A stretch of DNA of 10,657 nt, from positions 1 through 10,657 of the forward strand of contig JABXIR010000212.1 of NCBI GenBank assembly GCA_013372965.1, read 5' to 3'. This stretch comes from Gammaproteobacteria bacterium. Its GTDB lineage: Bacteria > Pseudomonadota > Gammaproteobacteria > Pseudomonadales > DSM-25080. Shown here one piece after another: positions 1 through 6,827 of this stretch. The notes beneath the pieces were generated by a model. That model was not told the origin of the DNA, made no database searches, and saw only the letters and a list, made by a program, of their open reading frames with translations. Positions within the stretch are counted from its first letter, which is position 1. Each line of letters opens with the position of its first letter. The translations under genes and the position numbers were made by a program.

Positions 1-1
1 A

Positions 2-1735
2 CCGGTGTTTTATCTCCCGTGGGCACAATTTCCAATCGACGACCGAAGGATGAGCGGCTTCTTGGTTCCTGAGTTCAGCATTTCAAGCGACGGCCCTGAC
101 ATCTCTGCGCCCTATTATCTCAATCTTGCGCCGGACTATGACGCAACGATTACGCCTCGCTTCATTGCCGATCGTGGTGCCGGCCTCGAAACGGAAGTTC
201 GCTGGATGGATGAGTATCAGCATCTTGCCCTGAGCGGCGCTTACTGGGAGCGAGATCGAGTATACAACTCTAACCGCTGGCTCGGTGGTGTTCAGCAAAC
301 CGGCGGCGTCGGGGAGCACTGGTATTCGCGAATCGACTACACACGCGTATCCGACATCGATTATTTCCGCGATTTAGGCGCTTATGGTCTCGAGGTACGT
401 GCGCGTTCAAATTTAAAGCAGTTTGGTGCGATCGGTTACCAAACAGATTATATTCATGTCGGTATTGAGGCTCGACAATACCAAGCCATCTCGGTGACGA
501 CACAAAACCGATATCGGCAGCTGCCCCACGCCTGGGCAGAATTTCGTTACCCCATTCTCGATGGATTAAGAGCCAGTTTCCGTATTGACGCCACCGAATT
601 TGAAGCCTATGACAATCTCCAGCTCGATGAAGGCAGTCGCGGCATGGCCACTGCTGCGCTTCTGTGGCGCAAGGAATGGCTGCCCGGCTATTTAGAGGCA
701 TCAAGCTCGATCTACGCTAAGTATTACGAAGACACTGCCATCGTTGTTGGCGACAATACGATCAACTCAACGTCGACCATTAATCACATTGAAGGCGCGC
801 TATTCTTCGAGCGTTTTCAACCCGACTCGGATTATGCTTGGGTGATCGAGCCTAAGTTTCACTACAACTATGCTCAATACGTCGATCAATCAGCTCAGCC
901 CATCTACGACACAACACAGCCGCTGCAGACCTACGAGTCACTGTTTCGTACCAATCGCTTCAGTGGCGGAGACCGAGTTGGTGACGATAATCGTTTCACG
1001 CTCGCCGCAACGACTCGCGTCATCGATAATAGCAACGGACAAGAGTGGCTCAGTGTGAGCGTCGCGCAAGGCTTTTACAACGGTAATCGCTACGTTTCAC
1101 TCTCTCCGCGATTGACCAAAGAGGTCATCGATAACCCGAGTTTACTTCCCGACATTACCGATGTTGAGCAACTCGAACTCGACTCCCTCACACAGAGTCG
1201 ATCAGATTTAATGCTTAAAACGGATGTCGCACTTGGAAAAGAATGGTCATTTACATCGGACCTCAACTGGAATACGTCAATCGGACGTATTAATCAGAGC
1301 GCAAACTACTTACAATATTCGAAGTACCGACAAGCTTTGGTCAACGTTGGCATGATTTATCAGCGTCGCGGGGAAACCGTCAACGTCATCACAGGTCAAC
1401 TGACTGACCGCGACACATGGCAAAGCCACGTTTCCGCGTACATTCCGTTAACTGATAACGGCTGGTCCTTGTTTGGCCGATGGACTCAAGATCTAACTTA
1501 CAGTCGCCAAATCGACTTTTTGACTGGATTTGAATATGAATCATGCTGCTGGCGAATCGCGCTGGCATACCAACGTTGGGTCGATCCTGGCACCGGAACC
1601 GAAATCGACGACCTCGATCAACGCAGCTCAATTAGATTCCAAGTGGAACTAAAGGGTATTGGCAGTGGTCAATCGTCTGTAGACAAACTTTTAAGCGGTA
1701 TTTATGGCTATCAGAACTATGAAGAAAATAACTAA
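2..1735 (+). CDS. lptD: LPS-assembly outer-membrane protein LptD, 5'-truncated
   Basis: LptD is the outer-membrane beta-barrel that, with the lipoprotein LptE, receives lipopolysaccharide from the periplasmic LptA bridge and places it in the outer leaflet. The reading frame is open from the window edge, so the start, signal peptide and most of the N-terminal beta-jellyroll lie upstream. About 577 of roughly 780 expected residues remain. The first visible residues read PVFYLPWAQFPIDDRRMSGF, the conserved segment linking jellyroll to barrel. The rest alternates polar and aromatic residues, as barrel strands do. A Cys-Cys pair at 1544-1549 (ESCCWRIALAYQRW context) matches the C-terminal pair of E. 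coli LptD (Cys724/Cys725) that forms disulfides with N-terminal cysteines. No other cysteine is visible in this part, so the partner cysteines must lie upstream. The stop overlaps the start of surA, whose product helps fold LptD. The GTG at position 5 is internal, not a start. Confidence 0.96.
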   Translation, partial: PVFYLPWAQFPIDDRRMSGFLVPEFSISSDGPDISAPYYLNLAPDYDATITPRFIADRGAGLETEVRWMDEYQHLALSGAYWERDRVYNSNRWLGGVQQTGGVGEHWYSRIDYTRVSDIDYFRDLGAYGLEVRARSNLKQFGAIGYQTDYIHVGIEARQYQAISVTTQNRYRQLPHAWAEFRYPILDGLRASFRIDATEFEAYDNLQLDEGSRGMATAALLWRKEWLPGYLEASSSIYAKYYEDTAIVVGDNTINSTSTINHIEGALFFERFQPDSDYAWVIEPKFHYNYAQYVDQSAQPIYDTTQPLQTYESLFRTNRFSGGDRVGDDNRFTLAATTRVIDNSNGQEWLSVSVAQGFYNGNRYVSLSPRLTKEVIDNPSLLPDITDVEQLELDSLTQSRSDLMLKTDVALGKEWSFTSDLNWNTSIGRINQSANYLQYSKYRQALVNVGMIYQRRGETVNVITGQLTDRDTWQSHVSAYIPLTDNGWSLFGRWTQDLTYSRQIDFLTGFEYESCCWRIALAYQRWVDPGTGTEIDDLDQRSSIRFQVELKGIGSGQSSVDKLLSGIYGYQNYEENN

Positions 1736-3005
1736 ACTGATGTTAGCGCTCGCGCTCGTCGCAAGCACTCACGCTATCGCACGTCCCCTCGATCGAGTAA
1801 TCGTCGTGGTGAACGATGACGTGATCATGCAATCTCAACTGGACGATCGTGTTGGCCAAATCCTAGCGCAATATCCGGCCGATCAGCTTCCGCCTCGCGA
1901 GGAGCTCGAAACGCAAGTTCTGAACCGACTCGTTGAAGAAACACTCGAACTCGAAGTGGCTCGTCGTGCGTCATTGAATGTTTCAGACCGCGAAGTTATG
2001 GAGGCCATCGGACGAATTGCCGCAGGTAACGGTCAGAATCTCGATCAACTTCAGCAGGCAATCGAAGCGTCGGGTCAAACCATCTATTCGTTCCGTGAGC
2101 AGATCCGTCGCGAAATGACCCTCAACCGAGTCCAAGAAGGTGCGGTAAACGCGCGTATTGAAGTCACGCCTCAAGAAATCGCTAACTTCCTGGCGTCAGA
2201 TGAGGGCCAAAACTATACCGCCACAAACTACAACGTAGCGCACATCCTACTTGAGACACCGCCCGACTCAACGGCAGAGCAACTGAATACGATCGCTCAG
2301 GAAGCTCAATACGTTCACGAGCTTGCGTCTTCGGGAGAATCTTTCGAACAACTAGCACGTTCGTACTCTGACGCTCCAGACGGCCTCGAAGGCGGCAACT
2401 TAGGTTGGCGTCGAGTCGAACAGCTTCCGACGCTTTTTGCTAACTATGTGCAGAACATGGAAGTGGGCGAAATCACTCAGCCCTTCAGAAGCGGCGCGGG
2501 TTACCACATTCTGACTCTACTCGAGAAACGCGGTGCCGAAGACCAGGTCATTATCCAAACAGAAGTTCGTCACATCCTACTGAAACCGAACGCCATTCGC
2601 TCGAGTGAAGCGTCGCTGGAGGAGATTACTGAACTGCGCCAACAAGTGCTCGACGGTGCTGACTTTGGAGAACTCGCTCGTGAGTTCTCGGAAGACTATG
2701 GTTCGGCGCGTCTTGGTGGTTCGTTAGGTTGGTCAAATCCCGGGTCGTTTGTACCTCAGTTTGAAGCGGCCATGGGCACGCTCGAAATCGATGAAATCAG
2801 CGAACCCATCCAAACTCAGTTCGGGTGGCATATCCTTCAGGTGACTGGGCGCCGAGATCAAAATATGTCTGAGCGATTCCTCGAGATGCAAGCCGAGAAC
2901 TTCCTGCGTTCGCGTAAGTTTTACGATGAACTACCTCGCTGGCGTCAAGAGCTTCGCGATGATGCGTTTATTGTCTACAAAGAACCTTACGACGAGCGCA
3001 TGTGA
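1719..3005 (+). CDS. surA: Periplasmic chaperone and peptidyl-prolyl isomerase SurA
   Basis: SurA carries unfolded outer-membrane proteins, LptD among them, across the periplasm to the BAM complex. The product starts MKKITKLMLALALVAS and has a clear Sec signal peptide of about 21 residues, with likely cleavage after AIA. An N-terminal chaperone domain (about 22-165) follows. Then come two parvulin domains: the first about 170-271 (AHILLE at 174, GWR near 229), the second about 280-378 (RHILL at 284, GGSLGWSNPGSFVPQF at 333-348). A C-terminal helix completes the chaperone module. From this ATG the protein has 428 residues, the same as E. coli SurA. The in-frame ATG at 1704 would add MAIRT and has a slightly better upstream purine stretch (AAGCGG), so it cannot be excluded. 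Either start lies inside the end of lptD (17 or 32 nt overlap), which points to translational coupling. Confidence 0.96.
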   Translation: MKKITKLMLALALVASTHAIARPLDRVIVVVNDDVIMQSQLDDRVGQILAQYPADQLPPREELETQVLNRLVEETLELEVARRASLNVSDREVMEAIGRIAAGNGQNLDQLQQAIEASGQTIYSFREQIRREMTLNRVQEGAVNARIEVTPQEIANFLASDEGQNYTATNYNVAHILLETPPDSTAEQLNTIAQEAQYVHELASSGESFEQLARSYSDAPDGLEGGNLGWRRVEQLPTLFANYVQNMEVGEITQPFRSGAGYHILTLLEKRGAEDQVIIQTEVRHILLKPNAIRSSEASLEEITELRQQVLDGADFGELAREFSEDYGSARLGGSLGWSNPGSFVPQFEAAMGTLEIDEISEPIQTQFGWHILQVTGRRDQNMSERFLEMQAENFLRSRKFYDELPRWRQELRDDAFIVYKEPYDERM

Positions 3006-3982
3006 AACCGATACTGATCACCTCCGGCGAACCGGCCGGAATCGGACCTGAACTCTGCCTCAAGTGGGCAGAGTCTCGATCGGATCTCAACGAATTCGTC
3101 GTGACCGGCGATGTTCAGCACTTCAAAATACTTGCGCAAACGCTAGGCTACCGCACCGAGATTCACGTCATTGATTCGGTTGACCAACCTTTGGCTCATG
3201 GCGCCCTAAACGTGCTCCCGCATGCTCTCGAAGTGCCCGTTGAGCTGGGCCTCGTGAATCCACGCAACGCTCAATACGTGATCGCACAACTTCAAACTGC
3301 TCACGATTTGGCGTTCCAAAATCACGTGTCAGCTATCGTCACCGCGCCGGTTCACAAGGGCGTCATTAACGACGCTGGGATTCGCTTTAGCGGACATACT
3401 GAGTTTTTTCAGTCATCATCCAATGTCGATAAGGTCGTCATGCTACTCGCCGCAGGAACCTTCCGTGTCGCGCTAGCAACCACTCACTTGCCTCTTAAAG
3501 AGGTGAGCGCTGCCATTACTCGCGAGTCACTCAGTGCGGTATTAAACATCCTAAATGATGAGATGAGGTCTAAGTTTGGCATTGTCACCCCGCGTCTCGC
3601 GGTGTGCGGTTTAAACCCACACGCTGGAGAAGGCGGTCACTTAGGCAAGGAAGAGATCGATGTCATCGAACCAACGCTCGCTGCACTTCGCGATGAGGGC
3701 TTGATACTCAGCGGGCCCCTTCCGGCCGATACTGCGTTTACACCGCCCGTCATCGAAAACCACGATGCGTTTTTAGCGATGTATCACGACCAAGGTTTAC
3801 CCGTTTTGAAATATGCGGGATTTGGAAATGCGGTGAACATTACATTGGGACTGCCCTATATTCGCACCTCGGTCGACCACGGCACCGCTCTCGATCTTGC
3901 AGGAACTGGGAAAGCTAGCGCGGGTAGCTTCATAGAGGCTATTGGCACCGCTCGTAACATGCTAAAATCTCAAAAAATTTAA
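3002..3982 (+). CDS. pdxA: 4-hydroxythreonine-4-phosphate dehydrogenase
   Basis: PdxA oxidises 4-phosphohydroxy-L-threonine with NAD(P)+. The product decarboxylates to 3-amino-2-oxopropyl phosphate, which PdxJ condenses to pyridoxine 5'-phosphate in the DXP-dependent vitamin B6 route. The protein has 326 residues (E. coli 329). It opens with ITSGEPAGIGPEL (6-18). The substrate loop VTAPVHKG (113-120) and GHTEFF (131-136) are present. The three metal-binding histidines are H162 (TTHLPL), H207 (NPHAGEGG) and H262 (YHDQGLP), and the C-terminal TSVDHGTALDLAGTG segment (289-303) is intact. The start is GTG, chosen because it overlaps the surA stop in the common 4-nt GTGA arrangement and places the conserved N-terminus at the expected distance. 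No other start lies near. Confidence 0.96.
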   Translation: MKPILITSGEPAGIGPELCLKWAESRSDLNEFVVTGDVQHFKILAQTLGYRTEIHVIDSVDQPLAHGALNVLPHALEVPVELGLVNPRNAQYVIAQLQTAHDLAFQNHVSAIVTAPVHKGVINDAGIRFSGHTEFFQSSSNVDKVVMLLAAGTFRVALATTHLPLKEVSAAITRESLSAVLNILNDEMRSKFGIVTPRLAVCGLNPHAGEGGHLGKEEIDVIEPTLAALRDEGLILSGPLPADTAFTPPVIENHDAFLAMYHDQGLPVLKYAGFGNAVNITLGLPYIRTSVDHGTALDLAGTGKASAGSFIEAIGTARNMLKSQKI

Positions 3983-4002
3983 CGCCTTAAGGATCGTTTC
4001 AA

Positions 4003-4803
4003 ATGGCCAAACATATTGTCGACGGACACCGAATGCGAAAGCGCTTCGGCCAAAACTTCTTAAGCGACCCCAATATCATTTCGCAAATTACCTTTGCGAT
4101 ACGCCCTAAAGAGGGCCAACACATCGTAGAGATCGGTCCAGGCCAGGGCGCTATTACCGAAGATATGGTAGCAAGCGGTGCTACCGTGACTGCGATTGAA
4201 CTCGACCGCGATCTTATCCCATGGCTAAAAGTGAAGTTTGAGCGCAATGCGAATTTCAGCATCCTCAATCAAGACGCACTCAAAACCGATTACGCCGAAA
4301 TCGCGGCAGGTAAGCAAGTGCGAGTCGTGGGTAACCTACCCTACAATATTTCGACGCCAATCATCTTTCATCTGCTCGAACAGGCTGAGCATATCGAAGA
4401 CATGCATTTTATGCTGCAAAAAGAAGTCGTTGATCGCATGGCGGCCGGACCAGGGGATAACAATTACGGTAGATTGAGTGTAATGACCCAATACGGATGT
4501 GAGGTCGATGGCTTGTTTGTCGTTCCCCCTGAGTCGTTTAATCCACCTCCTAAAGTAGACTCAGCAATCGTTCGGCTTCGCCCACGAAAGGAAAAACTGG
4601 CTCTCGACAGTCACGAGTATTTTGAGCACATCGTCAGAGAGGCCTTCTCTCAGCGTCGGAAGACCCTCAAAAACACGCTCAAAAAAATCATTAAGCCGCT
4701 AGGCCAGCCCGACCTTGGCGTCGATCTATCGCTGCGCCCTGAGAACCTCAGCGTCGAGGACTATGTGAACATCAGTAACACGTTATATCGTCTTAGCAAA
4801 TGA
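4003..4803 (+). CDS. rsmA: 16S rRNA (adenine1518-N6/adenine1519-N6)-dimethyltransferase RsmA (KsgA)
   Basis: RsmA uses S-adenosylmethionine to dimethylate two adjacent adenines in the helix 45 loop of 16S rRNA, a late quality-control step in 30S assembly. The protein has 266 residues (E. coli 273). Visible motifs are RKRFGQNFL (12-20), SAM-binding motif I EIGPGQG (43-49), the acidic ribose-binding ELD (66-68), D91 in QDAL, the catalytic NLPYNIS (111-117), and the family signature VPPESFNPPPKVDS (174-187). FSQRRKTLKN (215-224) lies in the C-terminal helical domain that touches rRNA. The ATG has a good Shine-Dalgarno, TAAGGA at 3988-3993, nine bases upstream. It is the only gene of this operon with a clear gap (20 nt) before it, so it can initiate independently of pdxA. 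Confidence 0.97.
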   Translation: MAKHIVDGHRMRKRFGQNFLSDPNIISQITFAIRPKEGQHIVEIGPGQGAITEDMVASGATVTAIELDRDLIPWLKVKFERNANFSILNQDALKTDYAEIAAGKQVRVVGNLPYNISTPIIFHLLEQAEHIEDMHFMLQKEVVDRMAAGPGDNNYGRLSVMTQYGCEVDGLFVVPPESFNPPPKVDSAIVRLRPRKEKLALDSHEYFEHIVREAFSQRRKTLKNTLKKIIKPLGQPDLGVDLSLRPENLSVEDYVNISNTLYRLSK

Positions 4804-5180
4804 ACATAGAAGCCTACGTCGACATTTCTGTTAAAGTTGAGTATCTGGGTGTAGAAGAGCGCGGCAGACTGTTTCAGCACGCATTTGCCTACAAGATTCG
4901 CATCACGAACTTCAGTACTCACAATATTCAGCTCCTAGACCGGCACTGGTGGATCTTTGATTCTGACGGCAAGCTGACTGAGGTATCGGGAGAAGGCGTC
5001 GTTGGGCAAACCCCCACGTTTGCCCCCAATCAAGATTTCGAATACACCAGCTGGGCACTCATCGATACGCACATCGGCACGATGAAAGGTGAATTCGGTT
5101 TTATCGATCTCGAGACCGACACACGATTTGTGGTGCAAATACCGGAGTTCACGCTAGCTCACCCCGGGGTCTTGCAGTAG
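4800..5180 (+). CDS. apaG: ApaG domain protein (Co2+/Mg2+ efflux protein family)
   Basis: ApaG is a small beta-sandwich protein with an Ig/FN3-like fold. It is found in front of apaH in many gammaproteobacteria. Its role is not firmly settled: mutants in enterobacteria were linked to Co2+ resistance and Mg2+ efflux, and the crystal structure suggested a binding function. The product has 126 residues (E. coli 125). It shows the family hallmarks: the glycine-rich loop VSGEGVVGQTP (62-72) and the later stretch with F80, Y82, T83 and S84, followed by GTMKGEFGF (93-101). There is no signal peptide, so it should be cytoplasmic. Its ATG overlaps the rsmA stop by four bases (ATGA) and no Shine-Dalgarno is visible, so translation is probably coupled to rsmA. 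Confidence 0.95.
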   Translation: MNIEAYVDISVKVEYLGVEERGRLFQHAFAYKIRITNFSTHNIQLLDRHWWIFDSDGKLTEVSGEGVVGQTPTFAPNQDFEYTSWALIDTHIGTMKGEFGFIDLETDTRFVVQIPEFTLAHPGVLQ

Positions 5181-5980
5181 TGAAACACTGGCTCATCGGT
5201 GACGTACAGGGCTGTTTTTCCACTCTAGAGGCGTTACTCGAAACCATTAATTTCAACCCGAGCATTGACCGAATCAGCTTTGCTGGCGACTTGATCAATC
5301 GCGGCGAAAACGATCAAGGCGTCATGGAGTGGGTACTCGAGCATCGACACTGTGTCGATACGGTTTTAGGCAATCACGACCTTCACTTCCTAGCTCAAAA
5401 GCTTTGTCACCGAATACCCTCAGGGAAAGAAACCTATGCCGACATCTTCGCATCGGAACTCGCAGATAATTTTGCACAGTGGCTTTTGACACAACCGTTA
5501 GTGAAGCAGCTCGATCACAACGCTATTCTCTGCCACGCGGGCATTCCACACATCTGGAGTATCGACGACTGCCGCAAGTACGCCTCAGAACTGGAACGGA
5601 CCATAACCGGTCCGCATCGCTCGAACTTCTTCCGCCATATGTACGGCAACCAACCCAACCACTGGGACGCGAAGCATACGGGTATTGGCCGGCTGCGCGC
5701 GATCACCAATTATTTAACACGCATGCGGTACATTACCCAGTCAGGCGTTCTCGAATTTAAGTGTGCCGACCTCATTGGACCGAGTGATACGAGATTTAAA
5801 CCGTGGTTCAGTTTTCCAAGACAAGATCAAACCAAAGTATTTTTTGGCCATTGGGCAGCTTTGGAGGGGCAATCTCGCTATGAATTCGCGGTAGCGCTGG
5901 ATGGTGGTTGTGTTTGGGGTGGTAAAATGATCGCCCATGAATGGCGGACCGGTGAGCGAGTCAGTATTAGCAGAGTTTAA
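5180..5980 (+). CDS. apaH: Symmetrical bis(5'-nucleosyl)-tetraphosphatase ApaH
   Basis: ApaH cleaves Ap4A symmetrically to two ADP and removes Np4A caps from RNA 5' ends in E. coli, limiting alarmone build-up under stress. The protein has 266 residues (E. coli 280), shorter mainly at the C-terminus. It carries the metallophosphatase metal motifs GDVQGC (7-12), AGDLINRG (35-42), GNHDLHFLA (64-72), CHAG with H119, and FGHW (222-225). The ApaH-specific segments NYLTRMRY (177-184) and LDGGCVWGGK (240-249) are also present. The usual His of the first motif (GDxHG) is Gln here, a variation I recall from other ApaH proteins, so it need not mean loss of activity. The GTG start shares its G with the apaG TAG stop (TAGTG, 1-nt overlap), and a GGGGT about 10 nt upstream may serve as ribosome-binding site. 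Confidence 0.96.
   Translation: MKHWLIGDVQGCFSTLEALLETINFNPSIDRISFAGDLINRGENDQGVMEWVLEHRHCVDTVLGNHDLHFLAQKLCHRIPSGKETYADIFASELADNFAQWLLTQPLVKQLDHNAILCHAGIPHIWSIDDCRKYASELERTITGPHRSNFFRHMYGNQPNHWDAKHTGIGRLRAITNYLTRMRYITQSGVLEFKCADLIGPSDTRFKPWFSFPRQDQTKVFFGHWAALEGQSRYEFAVALDGGCVWGGKMIAHEWRTGERVSISRV
5977..5980. other. Shared stop codons of convergent apaH and folK-type gene
   Basis: The self-complementary bases TTAA at 5977-5980 hold both stop codons. apaH (+) ends with TAA at 5978-5980. The folK-type gene (-) ends with TAA read from 5979 to 5977. There is no space for a terminator between the two converging operons, so each transcript must run into the other gene's antisense strand unless it is stopped inside a coding region or by Rho. 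Confidence 0.9.
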
Positions 5981-6474
5981 ACGCGCGCTTCCAGAAAGTC
6001 AGATTGCACTTCTGTAATGGGCATTTTGCTGACCTCGTAATTTGCCCAAAGATCAGCGATACACCCCTTTTGTGGATGACTCAATTCGGGGGCAATATCG
6101 ACAAGTGGCTTAAGCACAAAACTGTTATCGAATACTTCTTGCCTTGGCAAAGGTACACCGTCGAATATTCCAAAGCATTCGCCTACCCATAATATGTCGA
6201 TATCCAGTGTTCGAGATGAATACTTTGGCGCAGATCGATCCCGTCCGCAGTGGTCCTCAATCTCTTTAAGTAATTTCTTAAGTTCAGCGATTTCTCGATC
6301 TAGAACGACCTCAACACAGAAGTTAAAAAACGGTGCACCATCGAAGCCTAGGGCGGAAGACTGGTAAACGGGAGACACTCTAACGACCGACAAACGCTCA
6401 CCAAGTGCCTGTAAACCCGTCGCCAAGTTCCGCTCGCGGTTAAGGTTACTACCGAAGCCTAAAAAACAGCGCAT
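5977..6474 (-). CDS. folK: FolK-type pyrophosphokinase with altered C-terminal active-site loops
   Basis: Family members move pyrophosphate from ATP to 6-hydroxymethyl-7,8-dihydropterin in folate synthesis. The protein has 165 residues (E. coli HPPK 159). Family features are GSN (8-10), SPVYQSSALG (34-43), FFNFCVEV (49-56) with the pterin-stacking/Asn region, arginines 78, 80 and 88, and the Mg2+-binding aspartates D91 and D93 in RTLDIDIL (88-95). Two loops differ from E. coli HPPK when aligned by eye. The WGPR before the aspartates reads YSSR. The segment matching VPHYDMKNRGFML reads LPRQEVFDNSFVL, so residues matching His115, Tyr116 and Arg121 are Arg, Gln and Asn. Its ATG shares one base with the folB stop (TAATG). 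It is either a working divergent FolK or a FolK-like paralogue. I recall a similar folB-adjacent FolK-like gene in pseudomonads alongside a separate canonical folK. Confidence 0.85.
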   Translation of the reverse strand: MRCFLGFGSNLNRERNLATGLQALGERLSVVRVSPVYQSSALGFDGAPFFNFCVEVVLDREIAELKKLLKEIEDHCGRDRSAPKYSSRTLDIDILWVGECFGIFDGVPLPRQEVFDNSFVLKPLVDIAPELSHPQKGCIADLWANYEVSKMPITEVQSDFLEARV

Positions 6475-6827
6475 TAACGCATCGCTCGAGTGATCTTGAC
6501 CGCGACGTTATCTGCGGTAGGTACCGCACCCGGCTTGCTCACTTTTACGGTAACCTGTGGCACACTGAAATTGCGAATTACCAGCGCGGAAATACCTTCC
6601 GCAACAGACTCAATTAACTGGTAGGACGATGCTTCCACAAATTCAGTAATCGCCTGAGAAACGGATGCGTAATCCAGCGCATCGTCGAGTTCATCACTTC
6701 GACCAGCGGAAGAACAATCCCAAGCCATCTCAAGATCGATAACCAATCGCTGCTTAATGGTGCGCTCCCAGTCAAAAACACCGATCACGGTTTCGACGGT
6801 TAACCCCTCTACGTATACAGTATCCAT
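6474..6827 (-). CDS. folB: Dihydroneopterin aldolase FolB
   Basis: FolB converts 7,8-dihydroneopterin to 6-hydroxymethyl-7,8-dihydropterin and glycolaldehyde, making the substrate of FolK; the E. coli enzyme also epimerises to dihydromonapterin. The protein has 117 residues (E. coli 122) and lacks only a short C-terminal tail. Visible family residues are GVFDWE (16-21) with the pterin-anchoring Glu21, Tyr53 in LDYA, Glu73 in LIESVAE, and catalytic Lys98 in VSKPGAVPTADNVAV. Its ATG follows the tsaD stop directly (TAAATG). A perfect GGAGG core (minus strand, 6843 to 6839) sits inside the last codons of tsaD, 11 nt before the start, so FolB can be translated well even without coupling. The next gene is the FolK-type protein, the following pathway step. 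Confidence 0.96.
   Translation of the reverse strand: MDTVYVEGLTVETVIGVFDWERTIKQRLVIDLEMAWDCSSAGRSDELDDALDYASVSQAITEFVEASSYQLIESVAEGISALVIRNFSVPQVTVKVSKPGAVPTADNVAVKITRAMR

Noticed and set aside
5..7. GTG at position 5 as the start of the first gene
   Set aside because: The frame is open to the window edge, and the codon before it continues the conserved LptD sequence (PVFYLPW), so the gene begins upstream.
270..704. Minus-strand open frame of 144 residues opposite lptD
   Set aside because: It lies wholly inside the well-supported lptD frame and its predicted product has no recognisable motif. The same applies to the shorter antisense frames opposite surA, rsmA, apaH, rpsU and dnaG.
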